DNA from: Paracyclopina nana
Taxonomy: Eukaryota; Arthropoda; Copepoda; Cyclopoida; Cyclopettidae
Assembly: GCA_019096065.1 (NCBI GenBank)
Contig: JAGUCH010000005.1
Location: 1,922,001 to 1,986,000 of the forward strand
Direction: 5' to 3'
Length of the DNA: 64,000 bases
Shown: in pieces, positions 10,501-22,196 of the stretch
Layout of the letters: the number at the start of each line of letters is the position of its first letter
Position numbering within the stretch: the first letter of the stretch is position 1
Translations under genes and position numbers: made by a program
The notes under the pieces: model-generated
What the model was told of the DNA's origin: nothing
Databases searched by the model: none
The model's input: only the letters and a program-made list of their open reading frames with translations

Positions 10501-13500
10501 CGAATTTGTAGCCTGACTTTTCTCTCGTGTAACAATCTGAAAGGAAATCATAAAAGGAGCTCAAGGGAGATCTGTTTAATTGAAAGGGAGCGGGAAAAAC
10601 TGGCATTTACCTCCTTCGCTGTATCCAGTGTAAGGGCCAATTTCGTCGTTACCGAATCGTGAGCTGCCACATTCAGAGGATCCAGTATTTATTATTTCGT
10701 ACATACTCCAAGGTGCGTTCAGCTCAATATCCTGGAAAAAGCATGGGCTGTCACATTATCAGGATTTTTGTGTTTTTCGGCCTCGCCGAGATTTACTTGC
10801 ATGACATCATGCAAAAAGCCCTCAGGCGACATTTTTGTTCAGGCCTGCTGATCATGAAGGCCATAAAGGCCTTCATAGGTGCCATATACACTGACCTGAG
10901 GTCTATTTGATATTTCAGAGGAGAGAAGGCAGTTATACGGGCCGCTAATGTACAAGAAGCTCTCATCGTTGTATCGGAAGCTGAAACTTCGGCAGTACTG
11001 GGACCTTTGAAAACTTGCGGTAAATATCTGATTAATATTTCAGTATCGGAATTTTCATACCTTTCATGGCATCGCTGCGAGCAATCGGATACACTTAGCA
11101 CAGACAGGGCTTCGATACTTGTGTAGTGTTTGTATCCGTCCCTGCGCTTAATGTGGCAATCTGAGAATGGGAGAAGGTATACATAAATAAATACCAAGCA
11201 TGTACCCTTGTACCCTTGCTGGATATCTTTGCTCTGACATCAACCAATGTATAATGAAATCTAATGCCAAAAGCGTAATTTTAAAGGATAAATTGACCTC
11301 AAGTGAAAGGAGGAGGAAAAAGCAATTTATCTCGACAAACACTGCAGCTCACACTCAAATAACTCACGGCAATGTTCAATTTGGACCAAACGACACTCCA
11401 TTTCACTCAAAATTGTAATTGATCTTCTCTCGTCATTTTGCAAGAGAAAAAGTGTGTGTGACATCACTTACTTTACTATATAGTGATGCCCCTTGAGAGT
11501 TGTATACAAGTATACTAGCAGCATGCCATGCACTAGCTTCTTTTTGGCCATAAAAGAAGAAGGTTGGCTGCGTTTGGCGACACTTTTTTTACTCAATTTT
11601 CGTGGCAAAAATCCCAAGAAGCAGTACATCTTCTCTTACCTATATGTTACAACTTTCATGTACTGCTACTCCCCTTTTGAAGCTTTGATTTGGAATTTGG
11701 GTGCCAAATTGAAGGCTCAGGAAATGTACACTTGCAAAAATACATCTGAGAAGAATAGCACTTCCAAGGATAAAATCTGGGATCTCGAAAGTACAGGAAA
11801 GGCTACAAGACTTAAGTATATGTGCACTGAGTGCTAGCAGTCTATTTTTTCCTTGGTGGTAACAGCCCTTTTGGATTCTACTTTTAGAACGTAAGTAAGA
11901 ACAAATATTTCTTTGCAAACAATTCATAAAATGCTGTAATTTTCTGTGCCTGATTTAAAATTGCTATTTGTTCATTTACGATTTTTTTTGACAAAGTCAC
12001 ATTAGTTTAATCAGCCCTAGTCAGCTTGCCCGCTTTATCTAACTCATGAGCTAATCCTGGCGACTTAACACTATAATCCAAATCTTTGAGCCAGGTTCAC
12101 TAATAAACCGATTCGCTCCCAAAAATGTTGCTTTTTTTACTATAGAAATACCGCCAAATACCAAAAAGAAAAAAAAAAGTTCTTTCTTCATGAGGAGAAC
12201 TCACTTTGCTTGTTATTGCTATTTGTTTGTCGTTTTTGACTCGGTTGATTCGGCGAGCGCGAGCTAGACTAGTTTAGCGCAAGGGCATATCCATCGAGCA
12301 ATCCTGACGGAATAATTCTACTTTTGAATCACGCAACTATAATAGTTATTTCGTCCTCCGCTAGGGGGCACTCCAGTAACACTAGTACATAAAAAAGCGC
12401 GAAATTCAAATTCAAGAACTGGATAAACCAGTGTGAGAGTTAGCGCTCACGCTCGCTCGCATCACATGCCTGAAAGTGTTACCAGCCTTTTTCCAACTTT
12501 AGCTCGTCTTAAAATAAAATCTGGCTGTTTTTATGGTTTCTTGGGGATAATTTGGAATCCTTATTATAGCCTGGTTCAAGACATTTAGTTCAGTCAATTT
12601 CCCGCTACGCAAATCGATGGCGCGTCGGTAGGGGTGGAAAATGGCTGCTTGATATTTACAAAAATGCTCATTTATCGCAAATTTTTGGCTTTTTCATGCA
12701 AAATCTGCCTAATTTGATTTAATGAATAACGTGGTGCACAAACAACTGCAACCAGGTTGGATCAAGAATTTTAAGGCCATTATAGATGGAAAAAACATTT
12801 CCTCAAAAAGTGTCACCATTTAAAAATCGAAAAAATATTAACAATATTAATGTTGATAAATGTTTCTAGCTGAATATGCATCAAAGAGGCAAGCAGTGTA
12901 TTGATGTATTAATTGAGTTAAGAAATATTTTATGCTTGACTTAAAATTGATCATATTCTAATCCAAACTATGCCGCCTTGATCAGTTTTGACTGTTGAAT
13001 TTCCGTCAAACAAATTGCATCTCCCCCTAGCGGATTAGTTTCCCACGTGTTTTGAACCAGGCTATTCTAACGCCAAGAAAATTCCACAGATTTAAATATA
13101 AATTTCGTCCTGCACCCTACCATAGTATAGTCCGATGATGTGCTATAGTAGAGCTGCGCATAGAGCTCACCTTATACTATAGATCATCTTGGTTTAGCGT
13201 AGGCTAGCTAGGGTTGATTAAACCATTACAAATATTTCGACAACTCAGTGCGTGACTACTGAAAATAGCACTAATTATATTGGCATGCTGATAACGGCGA
13301 ACATGCTAGATTTAACTGAACAATAGTGAATATACATTGAATTCTTATAGCTCTTATAGTCAACCGCAAAATGAGTTTAAGCCACACCTAATGAGAGAGC
13401 GCGAATCATCCTAATTCCAACAACTATCAACGCAAGACAAGACAACAACGAAGCAAAACAGAAGGAAAACATGGATGTTCCAGGAATCACGTCCAATTTT

Positions 13501-16500
13501 GGTGAGTTTTTAAAGCATGTTTTAAGTATTTTTTGTTAGAGCTTGCGGCAGCTAGCTGAATAGGGCATATTAAGTGCTTTAGCTGAAACACTCTTCAATT
13601 AAGCTACATATGGCTGAAATGGGCTTACCTTCATTCTCTAATGGGCCAATGTATCCTCCTCCAGATCCTCCGCCATTGTTGTTTGAGAGGCAGTTTGTAT
13701 TCGATGATGACAGCTCGAAAATGTCCCAATCACCTCCAGCAGAACGGTCAAAGTCACTTTCTTTTAGCAGGAGAGTGGCTGTATCAGACAAAAGGCAATT
13801 CATAGTTTTTCCCACAGCTGTAACTGGCTCTCTAAAGGGCCTTCAGAGAATGCAATACTTTTAGTGTAAGAAGCAGTTAATGAAATGTTGAGCCCGACCT
13901 ACCTGTATTTGAAACTGAATGTTTTGCAATTTCCAGCTTTCCTGCATTCAGTCACACAATCTTCTAAGCTGGATACTGGCAAGGAATTGCGATATGTAAA
14001 ATGTTTGTATCCAGTTCTGATCCTCTCGTAGCACTCTGTAAGGCAAAAAATGGAAAAAAATAGAAAGCCTGCTTTTCAATTACATCATGGTATAAGGTTA
14101 AACCATTTGCAAAAAAAAAGACTTTTTCAGCTCATTGACCTGGACCAAGTTACCCAGAAAATGGCTGCATTGGATTAGCTGCAGAAAAGGAGGAAATTAA
14201 AGAGAAAAGAGGCAAAATGAGATAGAAAGCTAGGATATTGGAAAGGTGAAATTCGACTCCCAAGGGGCGGAGATTGGCAAAAGAGACCGTAGCATAAAAG
14301 TATCAATGTTGCAAACGAGAAAGAAAAACAACCTCATCCAAATCAGCTTACTCAAATCAGCTTGAGTGGAATTTTGCTGCCTATGCTGGAACGATGATGA
14401 TGAGTAGTGATGAATAACATCATTTCCCACACTTTGTGGAATTTTTTCATCCTCATCTTCTTTACAATTTGAAAGCCTTCTGTAAAAGTCTGTGAGAGCA
14501 TCCACGTGAAAGTGCTCTGAGTTGTAAGGATCCAAGTCATTTTTGTCAGAAAGGTCACAGTTAAGAGTCTCTTGGGGACCTAATAGGTCTCTAAAGAAAG
14601 ATACATCCTATTAGGAAAACGAGAGCTCGGGAATCACCATCAAGCCACGAAATTAAGACCTGTATGCAAATCCCACGCAACGGAATGTGATTTCAGCAGT
14701 GCAAAATTGCTTGCATTCCTCAACTGAGTAGGCTGTCCACGATTTCACTGTGATGTTGGCTGATAAACGACGGCCAATGTAGATTTGCTTATAACAAGCT
14801 GGAAACAAATGAGTGCACGCTATGAAAGCACAAAAACGTCGGATTGTCGGGAAAAATAATTTTCGGGAAGTGTTTTCATTTTTCGTTAGTTGTTTTTTTC
14901 AAATTCGGGCAGTAATGTCAGTTTACGGCGATTTGTTTTCAAATTTCGGGAAGTTTGGCTCAATTTCCTGGAAGTTTCCAGTGAATGGTATTTTTTAACT
15001 GAGAAAGCTCAGTTTTAGAAAAAGAATGATGCCCAAGGAGATGTACTCCATTTCAAAGGGAAATAATAGTTCCCTACCGCCTCAGCAAAAGTTAGACCCC
15101 AAGAAAAATCCCTGAGAGGTCGGGAAAAATTTGAGAACCGAGCAACTATTTTTCATCCGAGCGCAGCGAGGAAATGAAAAATGTGCAAGGTTCTCAAATT
15201 TTTCCCGGCCGATCAGGGATTTTTCGCGGGGTCTAACTTTTGCTGAGGCTGGTAGGGATTCATTTTTCTCTAACAGTATCCGAAAATCCCAGGTTGGTTG
15301 AAATTCCAAGACAAGCTTGACCTACTATTTCGATCCATCATACTTTGGTCCCAGCTGCGAATCTCAGCTGAGTCACTGACAACAAATTGACGCCATTACT
15401 GATTACACTGCATTGCTATGTGCATTTCACATATTTAAAGTGTTACAAAACTTTAACTGCAAATTGAGGCAGCTCAAGACCAAGACGGCAATTTGAGGCT
15501 CCCGAACCCGGCAACTTGGATTGACTCGCACAGCGGATTGACTCCCGCACCCGGCAGCGTCTTCCGTAACTCCGGCAGCGTCTCCCGCAACTCCGGCAGC
15601 GTCTCCCGCAACTCCGGCAGCGTCTCTCGCAACTCCGGCAGCGTCTCCCGCAACTCCGGCAGCGTCTCCCGCAACTCCGGCAGCGTCTCCCGCAACTCCG
15701 GCAGCATCTCCCGCACCCGACAGCGTCTCCCGGCCCTGCAGTATCTCCAACACCAGGCAGGGTCTCCCGCGCCCAGCAGCGTCTCCCGCACCCAGCAGCA
15801 ACTTTAATTGACTCTCGCACAGCGGATTAACTCCCGTACATTGTGGCTGCTCAAGGCTACGAATTGTGTGGGGAAAAAATTCACCAGGTGATTTTTTTTC
15901 CCGGGAAAAAAATTCCCCTGGTTTATTTTTTTCCCAATGTATTTGTTTACATTTCGTCTTGGTAGAGAAATAAACTGAGAACTATTTGGAAATTGAAACC
16001 TTACTAGGGATTTTCGGTTACCGGTAGAGAAAAATGAGTATTGGAAACATTTTCTTTTCAAAAAAGCCCACCCTTTTTCCCACAGTTAAGTCATAGGTGA
16101 ATGAGGGTCACACGGTGTGTAAAGGACATGGAAAAAAGCAGCTTTGAGGAGAGAGGAAAACAATGGGACACAGTTTCCTGCAAGAAAGTGTTCAAAAAGC
16201 AGTGTAGTATGTACAGTATCTGTGCTTCAGCCTGCATATGTCAATTTTTAAGCCACTTTTCTGGCCAAATATTGACAGTAAATTATTCACCGATTAAAAA
16301 AGCCTCCATTATTGTGTCCCGTCAAACGTAGCCACGAAAATCCAGAATTTCCATCTGATTTCAGGCATTTCTTTTGTGGGACACCCTGTACGAAATTCAA
16401 TGGGGTTTTGCAAAGCTGAATCGATTTTTAGTCAATGCTGGTGTTGTTTGAATAGGTCAAAGTGAAATCAACCCCATTGAAAAGGTTAATTCAAGGTTGG

Positions 16501-19300
16501 CTGATTTCCGACATATTTTTTCATCCTTTCCAAATTATGCAGTATGTAAAAATGTTCCCTTTTCAAGGAAGTGACAAAGCTGTGCTGCTACAATCTTGTC
16601 AAATCCCATCTTCAAGGCCAATTGTGCTGTAGAATTGTAATGAAAAAAGTTTCGGCGCGAAATTGTGGCAATGCTGGGCTATTGCAGCAAGTGGTATTAC
16701 TGCATGCATCAATGCTCAAAATGGCATTGATGCCTTTGTGTAAAAACTACAGTAAAACAAGAGCAACCGGATATTGCACTAAATCACGTTGTTTTAGCCA
16801 TTTTCGGCATTCTGATGTCAATCTTTTGACGACCTTGAGCAGCAGCATTTTTCAAGATGATAATCTCCCTCTTTTCGCGGGATTTGAATTTTTACAGGAA
16901 ATCAGCATGAAAAGAGTCCAAAACACTTAAAGCAAAAAGTGGCTAGATGCTGAGATTTTCCTCTGGATAATTGATGTGCACAAAAAGCCCGTGAAAGCAC
17001 ATTTGGCCTAAAAAGGGGTATACTGGTTAAAGGCTAATCGGCAAAAGGCTATTTGGTGTAAGGCTAATTGGTTTAAGGCCAATCGGTAAATGGCCAATTG
17101 GGCAAAGGCTACATTGGTAGAAGGCTATATTTAAAAGGCCAATAGCAGATGTTTTTGAGTGAAAATGTTTGATTGGTTCACAAGTGACATATCATTATCT
17201 TTTAGCTTTCCTTGCTAATTCTTAGTTTTTTGCGACAAAAATTGCTTTTTTGGGCTTAGCTTAGGAATTCCTAAAAAGACTTGGATCTGTACGAAGGAAC
17301 ATTTTACAAACAAGACTTACTTGTCTTGACTTGACTGACCAAGCTGATTTAGCTTGTTGAGAATAAGCAAGACTTGATTATCTTGTCACCTAGGAAAATA
17401 AATTTAATTTATTTTTAAGACACTAGGCCTTTCACATGTTGCCAGAAGAAGCTAAGCTAAGGTAGAAAAGCTAAGCAAACCCATAACATTTAAAGCAAAG
17501 CAGCTGCTTTTTTCAAATGTTAAGGAAAATTAGGCAATTTTTCGGCATTCTGATGTCAATCTTTTGACGACCTTGAGCAGCAGCATTTTTCAAGATGATA
17601 ATCTCCCTCTTTTCGCGGAATTTGAATTTTTACAGGAAATCAGCATGAAAAGAGTCCAAAACACTTAAAGCAAAAAGTGGCTAGATGCTGAGATTTTCCT
17701 CTGGATAATTGATGTGCACAAAAAGCCCGTGAAAGCACATTTGGCCTAAAAAGGGGTATACTGGTTAAAGGCTAATCGGCAAAAGGCTATTTGGTGTAAG
17801 GCTAATTGGTTTAAGGCCAATCGGTAAATGGCCAATTGGGCAAAGGCTACATTGGTAGAAGGCTATATTTAAAAGGCCAATAGCAGATGTTTTTGAGTGA
17901 AAATGTTTGATTGGTTCAATTTATTTTTAAGACACTAGGCCTTTCACATGTTGCCAGAAGAAGCTAAGCTAAGGTAGAAAAGCCAAGCAAACCCATAACA
18001 TTTAAAGCAAAGCAGCTGCTTTTTTCAAATGTTAAGGAAAATTAGGCAATAAAAAACAGTTATTTCGCTCAACATTTATATGATACAGCTGAATTTCATT
18101 GCTGGAACATCAATGATCAAAAATAGATGTCATTAAATGACTTGCACTCTTGTAACGTTATCAATTTAGCCTTTTTTTGGTAGCCTTTCACCGATCTAGC
18201 CTTTGGCTAATTGGCCTTCCACCATTTTGCCTTTTACCAATTAGCCTTACACCAAATTGCCTTTTACCGAATAGCCTTTAACCAGTAGAGCCCTAAAAAG
18301 CATGTGTTATGTTAATTGCTCAGCTAGTACTATAGCTCCAACTGAGAAATCCATGGCTTGGAAAAATGCTGTACTCTCTCTAAAAGCATAGGCATGCATT
18401 AGGCATTTTGACCATTTTTTACCTTGTCCTCTGAGAAGCAAAGGCAAGCTGAAATCCTCTATTTTCTGGTTGTGCGCAGGCTTTGTGAGGGCAAAAGGAT
18501 TGTTGGTGGAGTGTAGCAGTGGTGGTCTCTTTTTCTTGGCTGCTGCAGGTCTGGGAGAATACACTTGGACAGGCTGTACTTGGTAGTACGAGTCCCCCGC
18601 AAATCCAACAAACGAGGGCTGCTCTCCCCTTATTTTACCTGTGAGAATTCGAGCTCGAGGCTGCTCTGATTGCAAGTTGAGGCTGTTGAGGTCATCACAC
18701 GACCTGTCTCGCTCGTAAATGTTGAATCTGGGGCTGGCTATTGTGGTCCAAGTGGATCTGAAAGCCAGCTTCGGGGCATAAGCTAACAAATCGCAAATGC
18801 CTCCCTCAGAATTAGATTGAGAATACCTATATAGGAAGAGAACAAAACCTGTGTTAAAAGCCCAGGAGTAGGAATCTCATTAATGCATCTTTTTATTGCA
18901 TGACAGCAACAAATAAGCTGCTTCGTAGGCTTTGATTAATTTGGGCCGAGCAAGAGGCTGACCACGTGGTGTTGTCAGCTGTTTGTTTGTTTGTGTACTC
19001 ACCCAAAACTGTACGCTATGCACTCAAACTGGTTTTCTTCGTCGCACCTCTGCAAGCATTCCTCTGAGCTGAGAGCTGCAAAAGTGGCACTTACTGAAGG
19101 CTCTATCAATCTTCTACCAGGTGAAAAAAGATGGTAACAATCTGGAAGCACTTCCTGCGTTAAGCCAAAGCAGCTTTTGTTTGCCTTTTATGGGTACCTT
19201 GCTGATCAATCTGCCTCGATTTCTTCTCTGAGGCAGCCGATGAAGAAGGGAGTGAAAAAGTGAGAAGTAGTAGCAGCCCAAGTTGCAATGACCCATTCAT
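7552..19300 (-). CDS. Secreted protein with at least nine PAN/apple-like repeats (3' end not found)
   Basis: Multi-exon gene of unknown specific function; PAN/apple domains bind proteins or sugars outside the cell. Exon 1 (19300-19198) encodes a signal peptide beginning MNGSLQLGLLLLLTF. Each repeat is usually split over two exons: a first half with Cys-Y/H ... G-Y-[RK] ... E-C-x3-C ... C-[RK]-[ST]-F-[AS]-[FY] and a second half with N-C-x-L ... W-[DN]-[VI]-[YF]-E. Units lie near 19150-18600, 14798-14352, 14040-13630, 11160-10610, 10540-10170, 10110-9730, 9570-9210, 8560-8280 and 7680-7552. Short Gly/Ser linkers separate them. The 18826-18423 exon adds a basic linker (AAAKKKRPP) after unit 1; its end phase matches the start of unit 2 across a 3.6-kb intron, which supports one gene. 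Exact joins near 19095 and 14154 are uncertain. The last visible half-unit lacks its partner exon. Confidence 0.75.
8782..9193. mobile_element. 412-bp PIF/Harbinger (Tourist-like) MITE, copy 1
   Basis: The ends are perfect inverted repeats (GGCCTGGATCAGCTGGT and its reverse complement), flanked by TTA on both sides, the TWA-type 3-bp duplication of Harbinger elements. No coding capacity. A second copy of the same length lies at 30212-30623 with only a few differences. It sits in an intron of the PAN-repeat gene. Confidence 0.9.
12568..13063. mobile_element. Short inverted-repeat element in a PAN-gene intron
   Basis: The ends AGCCTGGTTCAAGAC and its near reverse complement (GTTTTGAACCAGGCT) face each other across ~0.5 kb of non-coding sequence. 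A second inverted pair (CCGCTAGGGGG at about 12360, outside the left end, and CCCCCTAGCGG at about 13025) suggests a longer or nested element. The target duplication is unclear. The rest of the intron between PAN units 3 and 4 (about 11160-13600) shows nothing else I can name. Confidence 0.5.
15071..15258. repeat. Long foldback hairpin
   Basis: The arms 15071-15139 and 15189-15258 are close reverse complements (for example CTCAGCAAAAGTTAGACCCC against GGGGTCTAACTTTTGCTGAG). The ~50-base centre itself contains a shorter inverted pair (TTTTTCAT / ATGAAAAA). No coding content. It lies in the large intron of the PAN-repeat gene and is probably a foldback-type MITE. Confidence 0.85.
15552..15719. 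repeat. 21-bp minisatellite, about 8 units
   Basis: The unit is close to GCGTCTCCCGCAACTCCGGCA. It is GC-rich within AT-rich intron DNA, with degenerate half-units continuing to about 15800. Because the unit length is a multiple of three, long artificial reading frames appear on both strands; I do not regard them as genes. Confidence 0.95.
15869..15936. repeat. Imperfect palindrome centred on CCCGGG
   Basis: A run GGGAAAAAATTCACCAGG...CCC is followed by its approximate reverse complement GGG...CCCCTGG...TTTTTTTCCC. It is a short foldback structure in the large PAN-gene intron with no coding content. Confidence 0.7.
16801..18290. repeat. Duplicated element with degenerate GGCTAATTGGT repeats and inverted arms
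   Basis: Block A (16801-17175) recurs at 17539-17913, and block B (17406-17538) recurs at 17918-18050, nearly identical. Copy 2 lacks the ~230 bp between A and B (17176-17405). Inside A, degenerate ~14-base units of the AAAGGCTAATTGGT type run from about 17021 to 17145. An inverted version of that array lies at 18170-18287, so the whole has terminal inverted arms. It resembles foldback elements with subrepeat-built ends. No protein is encoded. Confidence 0.8.
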
Positions 19301-19711
19301 AATGAAGGCCTTATTCAGTCACGTGGAATGCAATTTGGCAACACATGTCATTCATTGACACACCTGACGATGACTGAAACTGGCAACATCTATCCAGGCG
19401 GTGCAATTACATTTAAATTACCTCCAGTATGCTACCACTGCGAACGTACGTGTGTTGTGCCACCATGCACCTTCTTTAACCCCACACAGATTACCAGAAA
19501 CTTGCCTGTCATCTAAGCATATTCTTATCAATGTGTCGCGCATGTTTCTGGTTTAGCACAAGCCGTTCCAGGTCGCTGATTTTGACAGCGAAAAAACGCA
19601 TTTTTATGCCTGTTTTTCTCTTTTCGACCTGCCATGGAGGTCACTTGCGTTTATTCGTTTATCTGCACAATGAATAAAAGGATGTAAAGTTCAACAAGAA
19701 ATTGACATTTT
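19301..19711. other. Intergenic spacer; holds CUB gene 3' end signal
   Basis: Between the start of the PAN-repeat gene and the end of the minus-strand CUB gene. The only signal I recognise is the polyadenylation hexamer at 19650-19655. Confidence 0.6.
19650..19655 (-). terminator. Poly(A) signal of minus-strand CUB-type gene
   Basis: AATAAA on the minus strand about 60 bases after the TAA stop at 19714-19712. Confidence 0.6.
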
Positions 19712-21489
19712 TTAGCTAGCTGTTGCTCCACATGGTAACTGGTTATACTCTAGGCAAACTCCAATGCTTGCCGTACTAGGAGTTACAGGTATTGAGTCAG
19801 TTTTAATTCCCACTGAAAATGGAGCTGTGCAGTCTGGAATAAAAATACATTTTAAACTACTTTTAAGGCACACGAGAGCACTTTTTGCACAAAAGCTTAC
19901 CACAAACTGGGGAATTTTCAGTTGCTGCTTTAGTAGGATTCAACCTTCCACCACAAAACCTTTCAACCAGATTCATTTGTTGGCAATTTGACGAAGCACC
20001 TGCGTTATGGAATGGGCTTAAATTGGAAAAATTGCGAGCTTCAAGTGCATCTATAAGAACCTGTAATTTGAATGTAATCAGTAGAGCATTCTGTATCGTG
20101 TAATGCTGCAAATGTTTCATCCAATGAGAAATTATTGTCTATTGCTCCAGTATCTGCACTGGGAGGGCAAACGTTGTACTGAATACAGCAATAACCTACG
20201 GCAAATATTACATTACATTGAACAATTTTGAATGTAGTATTTTTCTAGAGACTTGCCATCTTCTCTACGTTGACAAATGGCGTATTGCTGAGCAGCCAAG
20301 TGGATTGATGTGGCCACGAAATTGAACGTGGTAAATCGGCCACTTACACCTGTATGATACTGCAAGCAACCCTGAGGTGGCCTGAAATAATGCATGTTAT
20401 GAAAAAGCTACAGGGGCTCTGATTTTAAACTGAGTATTACCTGTAGGTGGCGTGGCAGGGAATTTGAGAAGTTAAAATATCCCATGTGGATCCAGTTGCA
20501 TCCAAGTTACCAAATGTAACCGTTGCGCTATCACCCCGATTCACCTCGATGTAAACTGAAAAATGTAAGCAGACTCTTTTGGGTATGCGAAAGTAGGAAG
20601 GAAAAATGCTTGGTTATTCACTGTGCTGCCCAGAATTGGTGCCACATAATGTGGGGATAGGTGAGGCCTAAAACGGATGTATTTGAGCACTAAAACACAT
20701 ACTTAGAGAAATGGTGAGAATTACTTACTGCTCCAGTGACCACAAACGTTTCAGAGCATATGCCTTCATCAGTGGCTGTTGAAGCTCCAGTTGGAGCAGT
20801 TAGAATAAACTGCTCAAAATCTAACCTTATGAAGCAAATGTCTAAAGAGAAAGCAGCCTCATAAGTTCCTTCATAAAAACTATTTAAGGATTTTTTCACC
20901 ATTGGAATCGGGTTGAAGGGTGTAAGCACAACTTCCAGTTGTTGTATAGGCAGTTGGGAATCCAGGATTTCGTATGTAGGTGCTATTAATAGTGGAAGTA
21001 TCTCCACAACTGTCCTTGGTCACCAGGCAGCATACTCCAAATCTTTAAAAGATTTTTTTTTAAATTAGCCTGAATGGAATTACGTAGTAAGAATTTATTT
21101 ACCCTGCTGCACAATTTCCTTGAGCTGAGCCTCCCTTGTTAGTGCATTCAGTGGAAGTGAAACAAGTGCCATTTCGATTTCGATTTCCAGACCTTTTTGA
21201 AATAATGGCAAGAAGAAAAAAAATACGTTTCCTGTTATTTGAATTATCATGCTACTTCTTCTTTTGATCTTACAAAGATGTGGTAGTTCTACATGGATCA
21301 TTTTTAAATTGCACCACACTGAAAAGTGAGAATACTAAGAAAGATAGAAAGGATGAATTAAAATGGAGCTTGGCTTTAATTTCTTGCGTTTTTACGCTTC
21401 TTTTGGCGATCCGTGTCAGTTGCTGATAAAACAACTACCGCAAAAATGGCAACTCCAAAAATTACGAAGAAACTAGCTAATTTGCCCAT
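19712..21489 (-). CDS. Secreted CUB-type protein, paralog A (11 exons, 380 aa)
   Basis: Exons: 21489-21396, 21334-21274, 21192-21103, 21042-20900, 20841-20729, 20667-20622, 20555-20441, 20381-20257, 20195-20061, 19999-19901, 19833-19712. They total 1143 bases and close in phase. The N-terminus is a signal peptide (MGKLASFFVIFGVAIFAVV). Next comes a Cys-rich segment GTCFTSTECTNKGG...GVCC typical of an arthropod secreted CUB family. The CUB-like body includes CFIRLDFEQF, IPTLCGTNSGQH, GCLQYHTGVSGRFTTFNF and HLAAQQYAICQRRE, and the tail has RFCGG. CUB domains mediate extracellular protein binding; the partner is unknown. The intron after 20257 starts GC (GCAAGT) instead of GT. Promoter: TATAAATA at 21542-21535 with TCAGT about 30 bases on. 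It is the divergent neighbour of paralog B. Confidence 0.88.
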
Positions 21490-21534
21490 TGTGAAGAGCT
21501 CACCAGACTGAGTCGCAGTGGTACACTCTTCTTG

Positions 21535-21542
21535 TATTTATA
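21535..21542 (-). promoter_or_regulatory. TATA box of CUB-type paralog A
   Basis: TATAAATA on the minus strand, 46 bases upstream of the ATG at 21489. A TCAGT initiator lies about 30 bases downstream of it (plus-strand 21506-21511). The TATA-plus-TCAGT layout is typical of arthropod core promoters. Confidence 0.75.
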
Positions 21543-21755
21543 GAAGGAAAATTTTCTTCTAAATGCACACACAGCTTTACCAGACATTTGGCAACTCATT
21601 CACATCGCTTAATTTTGTTGAATTGAAAGTTTAATAATAAAAAGTCACAAGCCATAGTAGCACAAAATAATGTTAAGGTTAATATTTTTTGCTTCAGTCC
21701 CTTACATTTTCCAGCACTTCCTCATTCACATATTTTTATTCCAAGAGTACTTATA

Positions 21756-21900
21756 GGCTCATTATCTTCCGCGTCTTTGATCGTAGCATGGTTGCGGTTG
21801 TTATCGGTTCTTATTTACTGACGAGGTTGCGATGTCAGTAAATAAGAAGCGATAACAACCGTAACCCAGCCACGATCAAAGACGCGGAAGATAATGAGCC
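21756..21900. repeat. Hairpin 1 of a three-hairpin array
   Basis: A ~145-bp near-perfect palindrome (GGCTCATTATCTTCCGCG ... CGCGGAAGATAATGAGCC). The central loop contains GAGGTTGCGATG. It lies between the two divergent CUB-type genes. Confidence 0.92.
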
Positions 21901-21909
21901 ATAGGCTTA

Positions 21910-22054
21910 GGCTTAGTCTCTTCTGGAGATTTCATAGTGACCAAGCCACGGTCATTATCGTTTCTTATGTACTGAGTAGGTTGCGATGGAACTACATAAG
22001 AATCGATAATGACCGTGGCTTGGTCACTATGAAATCTCCAGAAGAGACTAAGCC
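21910..22054. repeat. Hairpin 2 of the array
   Basis: A palindrome with arms GGCTTAGTCTCTTCTGGAG... and its reverse complement; the loop contains GTAGGTTGCGATGG. It is almost the same sequence as hairpin 3, which abuts it. Confidence 0.92.
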
Positions 22055-22196
22055 TTAGTCTCTTCTGGAGATTTCATAGTGACCCAGCCACGGTCATTAT
22101 CGTTTATTATGTACTGAGTAGGTTGCGATGGAGCTACATAAGAATCGAAAATGACCGTGGCAATACCACTATGAAATCTCCAGAAGAGACTAAGGC
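22052..22196. repeat. Hairpin 3 of the array
   Basis: A direct repeat of hairpin 2 with a few substitutions, including some inside the stem (CGTTTATTATG against CATAAGAATCG). Its loop shares AGGTTGCGATGG with the others. Confidence 0.92.

Noticed and set aside
11493-11837. 114-aa plus-strand open frame
   Set aside because: No domain, no splice support and low-complexity composition, within an intron of the PAN-repeat gene; probably chance.
13471-13501. Plus-strand ATG in good context followed by a GTGAGT donor, resembling a first coding exon
   Set aside because: No following plus-strand exon was found, and the site lies in an intron of the minus-strand PAN gene.
15427-15820. Long overlapping open frames on both strands, up to 125 aa
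   Set aside because: They result from the 21-bp GC-rich minisatellite, whose unit length is a multiple of three; the translations are simple repeats.
21756-22196. Hairpin array as a CRISPR array or tRNA cluster
   Set aside because: The units are ~145-bp palindromes without constant repeats plus unique spacers, and show no cloverleaf features.
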